Origin: Carnobacterium_A sp047553015
GTDB lineage: Bacteria > Bacillota > Bacilli > Lactobacillales > Carnobacteriaceae
Reading direction: 5' to 3'
Assembly: GCF_047553015.1 (NCBI RefSeq)
Contig: NZ_CP180212.1
Span: 1,922,001-1,986,000 of the forward strand
Length of the DNA: 64,000 nt
The translations under genes were made by a program, and so were the position numbers. The notes beneath the pieces are model-generated. The model was not told the DNA's origin and ran no database searches. It saw only the letters and a list, made by a program, of their open reading frames with translations. This document shows, piece after piece, positions 59,628-64,000 of this stretch. Within the stretch, counting starts at the first letter, position 1, and each line of letters opens with the position of its first letter.

Positions 59628-60383
59628 TTATAAACTCACCTCTAATCCCTTTGATTTCATGTATTGTTTCAAGTCACCAATTTCGATTTCTTTGTAGTGA
59701 AAGACACTCGCTGCCAAAACACCGCTAGCCTTACCTTTTGTAGCTGCCTCAACAAAATCTTCTAACTTACCAGCACCACCTGATGCAATAACTGGAACAG
59801 ATACCGCAGATGCTAGTGTATTTAATAGCTCAATATCGTATCCTTCTTTCATTCCATCTGCATCAATACTATTCACCACTAATTCTCCAGCTCCGAGTTT
59901 CACAGCTTCTATCGCCCATTCTACTGCGTCAAGACCCGTATCTATTCTTGCCCCATTTGTAAATATTCGCCAGTTGTCTTCCCCTACTTTTTTAATATCC
60001 ATTCCCAAAACGACTGCTTTTGAACCAAATTTTTCTGAAGCTTCTTTAATTAATCCAGGTGTTTTCACTGCTCCAGAATTAATGGACACTTTATTCGCAC
60101 CTTTATCCATAATGTTTGTAAAGTCTGCTAAGGTCTTAACTCCTCCGCCTACGCAAAGAGGAATCGTTATTTTCTCTACTACTTTTTCAATAAAATCTAG
60201 TGATACATTTCTTTTTTCATTAGTAGCTGTGATATCATAAAAAACGAGTTCGTCAGCACCTGCTTTTGAATAATAGTCCGCTAAAACTTCAGGGTCATCT
60301 ACATCTACAATCTGATCGAACTGTTTACCCTTTACTACTCTACCATCCCTAACGTCTAAACAAGGAATCACTCTTATTAACAT
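59628..60383 (-). CDS. hisF: Imidazole glycerol phosphate synthase subunit HisF
   Basis: A 251-residue TIM barrel closing the imidazole ring. Catalytic Asp residues are in RVIPCLDVRDGRVVKG (Asp11) and VVNSIDADGMKEG (about 169-181). CVGGGVKTL and ASGGAGKLEDF are the phosphate-binding loops. HisF normally works with the glutaminase HisH, which is not encoded in this operon; alone it can use ammonia. It overlaps hisA by 7 bp. Confidence 0.97.
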   Translation of the reverse strand: MLIRVIPCLDVRDGRVVKGKQFDQIVDVDDPEVLADYYSKAGADELVFYDITATNEKRNVSLDFIEKVVEKITIPLCVGGGVKTLADFTNIMDKGANKVSINSGAVKTPGLIKEASEKFGSKAVVLGMDIKKVGEDNWRIFTNGARIDTGLDAVEWAIEAVKLGAGELVVNSIDADGMKEGYDIELLNTLASAVSVPVIASGGAGKLEDFVEAATKGKASGVLAASVFHYKEIEIGDLKQYMKSKGLEVSL

Positions 60384-61084
60384 GTTAAAACCTCCTGTAA
60401 GTCTAATTTCCCATCATATAAAACTTTTCCAATAATTGCTCCATAAAGTCCCATTGACTTTAATCTTTTAACATCTTCTAACGTAGTAACTCCTCCTGAA
60501 GCAATCACTTCTATTGAGGTTTTTCCAATTAACTCTTCGTATATTTCAAAATTAGGACCACTTAACATCCCGTCTTTTGCAATATCCGTGTAAACTATTC
60601 GATTCAAACCATAAGATTCAAGTTCTTTTATATAGTCTATCGCTTTAACATCAGAAACTTGTTCCCATCCATCAGTGGCTATAAATCCATTACTAGCATC
60701 AATCGAAACAATTAGTTTATCACCATATTGTGAGATAACTTCTTTCATCCATTTAGGATTTTTAAGAGCAGCCGTTCCTATAATCACTTGGGAAATACCT
60801 AAATTTAACAGTGTTTCTATTCCTTGAGAATCTCTAATTCCACCACCTAACTGAATAGGTATTGTCACGTTTTGAATGATCTTTTTTACAACTTCTTCAT
60901 TTAAGCGAATACCATTTCTAGCTCCGTCGAGGTCTACTAAATGCAACCATTCAGCTCCAGTATCTTCCCATCTTTTAGCTACTTTTACAGGATCTTTTTC
61001 ATATACCGTCATTTTTTCATAAAGACCTTGCTCTAATCTGACACACGATTTATCTTTGATATCAATCGCTGGATAAATAAACAC
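60377..61084 (-). CDS. hisA: ProFAR isomerase
   Basis: A 235-residue TIM barrel catalysing the Amadori rearrangement of ProFAR to PRFAR. Catalytic Asp8 is in YPAIDIKDKSCVRL, and Asp in YTDIAKDGMLSG (about 171-182). LGGGIRD and ASGGVTTLEDV are the phosphate loops. GTG start 8 bp after AAGGAG. The 51 bp between hisB and this gene is where hisH normally stands. Confidence 0.96.
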   Translation of the reverse strand: MFIYPAIDIKDKSCVRLEQGLYEKMTVYEKDPVKVAKRWEDTGAEWLHLVDLDGARNGIRLNEEVVKKIIQNVTIPIQLGGGIRDSQGIETLLNLGISQVIIGTAALKNPKWMKEVISQYGDKLIVSIDASNGFIATDGWEQVSDVKAIDYIKELESYGLNRIVYTDIAKDGMLSGPNFEIYEELIGKTSIEVIASGGVTTLEDVKRLKSMGLYGAIIGKVLYDGKLDLQEVLTC

Positions 61085-61135
61085 TTTATCAACTCCTTCA
61101 TTCCCTTTATTTACTTAACTATTTCAACTACTTTA

Positions 61136-61714
61136 TTACAATACGCCTTTCGTACTTATAATCTCATCATCAACAAGAGATACAGCTTCTCTCATCGCTC
61201 TTCCTAATCCCTTAAAGACGGCTTCTATCTTGTGGTGGTCATTTTCTCCTCTCATCACATCAATGTGAAGAGTAAGCCCAGCAGACATAGCAAAGCTATA
61301 GAAAAACTCTTTGAAACATTGATTTTCCATTTCTCCTATCTTTTCAGATCTGAATGCTAGATTTTCAACTAGAAAAGGCCGATTAGAAATATCGATAGCG
61401 ACAAGTGCTAGACTCTCATCCATAGGTGTGATTGGAGAAGCAAATCTGGCAATCCCTCTTTTATCTCCTAGGGCTTCTTTGAATGCAGCCCCTAAGGAAA
61501 GTCCAATGTCTTCAACGGTGTGATGGGTATCTACCTCTAAATCTCCCTCACACTCAACCGTCAAATCGAATTTCGCATAAAAAGCCATTGCTCTTAACAT
61601 ATGATCAAAAAAACCAATTCCAGAATGGATAGAAATCTTTCTAGATCCATCTATGTTTAAAAGTAAATCTATCTTTGTTTCCAACGTTTGTCGTGTAATC
61701 TTAGCTTGTCGCAT
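61136..61714 (-). CDS. hisB: Imidazoleglycerol-phosphate dehydratase
   Basis: A 192-residue monofunctional dehydratase with two Mn-binding half-domains. Metal motifs are GIGFFDHMLRA, DTHHTVEDIGLSLG (about 68-81), DNRGIARF-like GDKRGIARF, and RGENDHHKIEAVFKGLGRAM (about 155-174), ending in the usual STKGVL. Overlaps hisC by 14 bp. Confidence 0.97.
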   Translation of the reverse strand: MRQAKITRQTLETKIDLLLNIDGSRKISIHSGIGFFDHMLRAMAFYAKFDLTVECEGDLEVDTHHTVEDIGLSLGAAFKEALGDKRGIARFASPITPMDESLALVAIDISNRPFLVENLAFRSEKIGEMENQCFKEFFYSFAMSAGLTLHIDVMRGENDHHKIEAVFKGLGRAMREAVSLVDDEIISTKGVL

Positions 61715-62708
61715 GTTGTACCTCCTCTATTATCTTCCTAACACTGTCATTCTCTTGGGGTGTACCAATAGTTAGTCTATAGTATCCTTCAAGTTTTCCT
61801 GAAAAACTCCTAATCAACACGCCTTTGTTTTCTAATGCATCAAATACTGCTTTCGGTGCTTGGAAAAATAAAAAATTAGCTTCTGATGGAAAAGCCTTTA
61901 AGTCTTGCTCTTGTAAAAAAATTTTCATCTTTTCTCTTTCTTTTTTGATCATCTCACTATTTTTATTCGTACTCTCTTGATCATTGAGAGCTTTCAAACC
62001 CATTTCTTGAGTCAAAGCATTTACATTATAAGGAGAGCGTACCCGATTGATGTAGCCAATACTTTCTTTGTCAGCAATCATGTACCCCAATCGAATTCCA
62101 GCTAGCCCCATCGCTTTAGAAAAAGTTCTTAAAACGAGCATGTTTTTGAATTCTTTCGTAAAATCCATTTTCGGTTCATTCGTAAATTCAATGTACGCTT
62201 CATCTAAAATAACCATAGCATCGACTGATGTCAGGATTTTTTTGATTTCTTCTCTTGGAATAAAAAGACCCGTTGGATTATTTGGATTACTAATAATAAC
62301 TAACTTAGCTTTTTTTTCTTGAATAAAGTCTATAAAACCTTCAATATTTAGCTTTTTCTTATCGTCTAGCGGATACTCTTCGTAATTTCCTTTATGGATA
62401 ATGGTAAAAATCTGGTACATACTAAAGGTAGGGGAAAAACTAACAACCGTTTCTCCTGCTTCTAAATAAGCTTTCATAGCTAATTCAATTAATTCACTAG
62501 ACCCATTTCCAAGTACGATTTCATCTTTATCCTTTCCCAGTTGTTTTGCTAATTCTCTTCTTAATGTATCGCTTTTATCTAGGGGATAACGATTTAGACC
62601 TTTGATCCACTCCACACCTTCATTTGCATCTAACTTAATCGTAAAATCCTTATTTATAACTTCATAAGCCGTTAATTTTTTTATTTCTTCTCTTACGTAT
62701 TTTTCCAC
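61701..62708 (-). CDS. hisC: Histidinol-phosphate aminotransferase
   Basis: A 335-residue PLP aminotransferase. The PLP Lys is in LRTFSKAMGLAGIRLGY (about 200-216). NGSSELIELAMKAYLEAGETV, SNPNNPTGLFI and ILDEAYIEF are standard. The frame runs 13 codons into hisD, but GTG 62708, 9 bp after GGAGG, gives the family N-terminus VEKYVREEI. It starts 1 bp after the hisD stop codon. Confidence 0.95.
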   Translation of the reverse strand: MEKYVREEIKKLTAYEVINKDFTIKLDANEGVEWIKGLNRYPLDKSDTLRRELAKQLGKDKDEIVLGNGSSELIELAMKAYLEAGETVVSFSPTFSMYQIFTIIHKGNYEEYPLDDKKKLNIEGFIDFIQEKKAKLVIISNPNNPTGLFIPREEIKKILTSVDAMVILDEAYIEFTNEPKMDFTKEFKNMLVLRTFSKAMGLAGIRLGYMIADKESIGYINRVRSPYNVNALTQEMGLKALNDQESTNKNSEMIKKEREKMKIFLQEQDLKAFPSEANFLFFQAPKAVFDALENKGVLIRSFSGKLEGYYRLTIGTPQENDSVRKIIEEVQHATS

Positions 62709-62709
62709 T

Positions 62710-63996
62710 TTATTGTTCCTCCATTCGCACCTTGATAGAATTAGCATGGCCTGTCAATCCTTCATTATTAGCGATTAACAAGATATCTTCTGATGCCTGT
62801 CTAAGCGCTTCTTTCGAATAATAAATAAGAGAAGTTTTTTTGTAAAAGTCATCAACACTCAGAGCAGAAGAAAATCTTGCCGTTCTTGAAGTAGGCAGCG
62901 TATGATTCGGACCAGCATAATAATCCCCTAAAGGTTCAGGTGAATATTCTCCCAGAAAAATAGCGCCTGCGTTTCTAATTTTTTTGTAGTCTTCAAATGG
63001 ATTTTCAGTCAGTATCTCTAAATGTTCTGGCGCAAAATCATTGGCTAGTTCAAAGCAGTGTTCTTTCGTATCACAAAGAATAATTGCACCATATTCAGAA
63101 AGAGCTTCTCTAGCTATCTCATTGCGCTCAAGCAGTTGAAGCTGGATTTCCACCTCTTTTTGAATAGCCTTTGCTTGACTAAGAGAGTCTGTTACGACTA
63201 TACTCGCAGCTCGTTTGTCGTGTTCTGCTTGGGCTAACAGATCGGCCGCAATAAAAGTTGGGTTGGCTTTCTCATCTGCAATAATCAGCACTTCACTTGG
63301 TCCAGCAATCATATCAATACCCACTAATCCAGATACTTTGTGCTTAGCCATAGCTACATAGATATTTCCCGGTCCAACAATTTTATCTACTTTAGGAATC
63401 GTTTCACTACCGTAACAAAGAGCGCCGATTGCTTGTGCTCCTCCAATTTTATAGATTTGGTCAACCCCCAATAAATCAGCTGTCACTAAAACAGAATCTT
63501 TTATCTTGCCATTTTTATCTGCTGGCGTTGTGATGACTATTTCCTTTACTCCTGCTAAGTTTGCCGGTATCGCATTCATCATCACCGTGGAAGGATAAGA
63601 AGCTGTTCCACCTGGGATATATAAGCCTACTTTCTCAATTGGCATCACCATTTGGCTAAGCATGATAGCTGGACTTTCGTTTATCGTAAACCCTTCTTTT
63701 ACTTGTTTTTTATGAAAAGCAGTGATATTTTTAATCGCATTTTTCAAGGCTTTTTCCAAATCCTTATCAATAGCTTGCTTAGCTGCTTCTATTTCTTCTT
63801 GAGTTACTTTTAAGTTTTCCAAATTATTTCCGTCATATAATTGGGTAAATTTTACTAATGCCTTATCGCCATCTATTCTTACCTCTTCCAATATGTGATC
63901 AACTGTTTCTAGTACTTCTGTCGAGTCCATCTGGCTACGAGATAGAATGTTCGCTATTTTTTCACTCTCTTTGCTTGCCTCTATTAGTTTAATCAT
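62710..63996 (-). CDS. hisD: Histidinol dehydrogenase
   Basis: A 428-residue zinc enzyme performing the last two oxidations to histidine. It has GLYIPGGTASYPSTVMMNAIPA (about 127-148), KIVGPGNIYVAMAK (about 205-218), the zinc/active-site ligands in DLLAQAEHDKRAASI (about 253-267), FAPEHLEI and GPNHTLPTSRTARF. The ATG at 63996 is 4 bp from the window edge; the ribosome site, and presumably hisG, lie outside. A his-type leader or T-box, if any, is also outside. Confidence 0.97.
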   Translation of the reverse strand: MIKLIEASKESEKIANILSRSQMDSTEVLETVDHILEEVRIDGDKALVKFTQLYDGNNLENLKVTQEEIEAAKQAIDKDLEKALKNAIKNITAFHKKQVKEGFTINESPAIMLSQMVMPIEKVGLYIPGGTASYPSTVMMNAIPANLAGVKEIVITTPADKNGKIKDSVLVTADLLGVDQIYKIGGAQAIGALCYGSETIPKVDKIVGPGNIYVAMAKHKVSGLVGIDMIAGPSEVLIIADEKANPTFIAADLLAQAEHDKRAASIVVTDSLSQAKAIQKEVEIQLQLLERNEIAREALSEYGAIILCDTKEHCFELANDFAPEHLEILTENPFEDYKKIRNAGAIFLGEYSPEPLGDYYAGPNHTLPTSRTARFSSALSVDDFYKKTSLIYYSKEALRQASEDILLIANNEGLTGHANSIKVRMEEQ

Positions 63997-64000
63997 CGTC

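Overview
The window is AT-rich, low-GC Gram-positive DNA with densely packed genes and strong AGGAGG-type ribosome binding sites. The gene set points to Lactobacillales, most likely Carnobacterium or a close relative. It includes an alpha-glycerophosphate oxidase of the streptococcal/enterococcal GlpO type (with the GlpO-specific insert), a glpKOF cluster, FNR-like proteins, DegV proteins, a DhaS regulator, an ndt/deoxynucleoside-kinase pair and an ISLre2 element. A methyl-accepting chemotaxis protein, a diguanylate cyclase and a cobalamin-dependent ribonucleotide reductase suggest a motile member rather than a fastidious milk or gut species. The genus is an inference from content. No rRNA, tRNA, CRISPR array or prophage was seen.

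Layout. 1-5.5 kb: nucleoside uptake and catabolism (BMP-family ABC transporter, deoB, a Crp/Fnr regulator, deoD). 5.5-9.8 kb: tandem DegV paralogues, a cupin and 3-methyladenine glycosylase. 9.8-17 kb: the aerobic glycerol block (glpK-glpO-glpF) with an Mga-like regulator and a Nox-like flavoprotein. 17.2-18.9 kb: an ISLre2-type insertion. 19-20.4 kb: a MarR/nitroreductase/monooxygenase operon. 20.6-23.9 kb: a pyrBI-pyrKD pyrimidine operon behind an attenuator-like leader. 24-26 kb: a chemoreceptor. 26.5-32 kb: the anaerobic glycerol block (gldA-dhaK-dhaL-dhaM, divergent dhaS and a second, active-site-altered glpK). 32.5-38 kb: small and accessory genes, truA, a GGDEF protein, and deoxynucleoside salvage. 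38-47 kb: a redox/metal region with two FNR-like regulators, an acyl-CoA dehydrogenase/ETF operon, Dps, a P1B ATPase and an HMA protein. 47-51 kb: NrdJ, a corrinoid adenosyltransferase and a DUF4430 lipoprotein. 51-58 kb: a second cupin, a permease relic, bPH2 proteins, an MscS channel, a ZIP transporter and a FAD protein. 58-64 kb: a histidine operon (hisD-C-B-A-F-IE-K order of transcription).

How it fits together. Glycerol can enter through GlpF and be used by the GlpK/GlpO route (oxygen-dependent, producing H2O2) or by the GldA/DhaKLM route (NAD and PTS dependent). Both blocks carry cre-like CcpA sites, and the second carries a DhaS-like operator. Three near-perfect FNR boxes (TTGAT-N4-ATCAA) lie in front of the acd-etfBA operon/fnr2, the P1B ATPase and the HMA protein, so the two local FNR-like proteins probably run a local regulon. 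A pair of NrdR boxes 30 bp apart sits between nrdJ and the adenosyltransferase gene, linking dNTP supply to B12 cofactor formation.

The most unusual items are these: a second glycerol kinase beside dhaS whose catalytic Asp is Asn; two cupin paralogues 43 kb apart with the same Fur/PerR-like 15-bp operator; a ZIP gene whose only plausible full-length start is ATT; a his operon lacking hisH; and a clostridial-style pyrBI-pyrKD set with a PyrR-loop-like hairpin.
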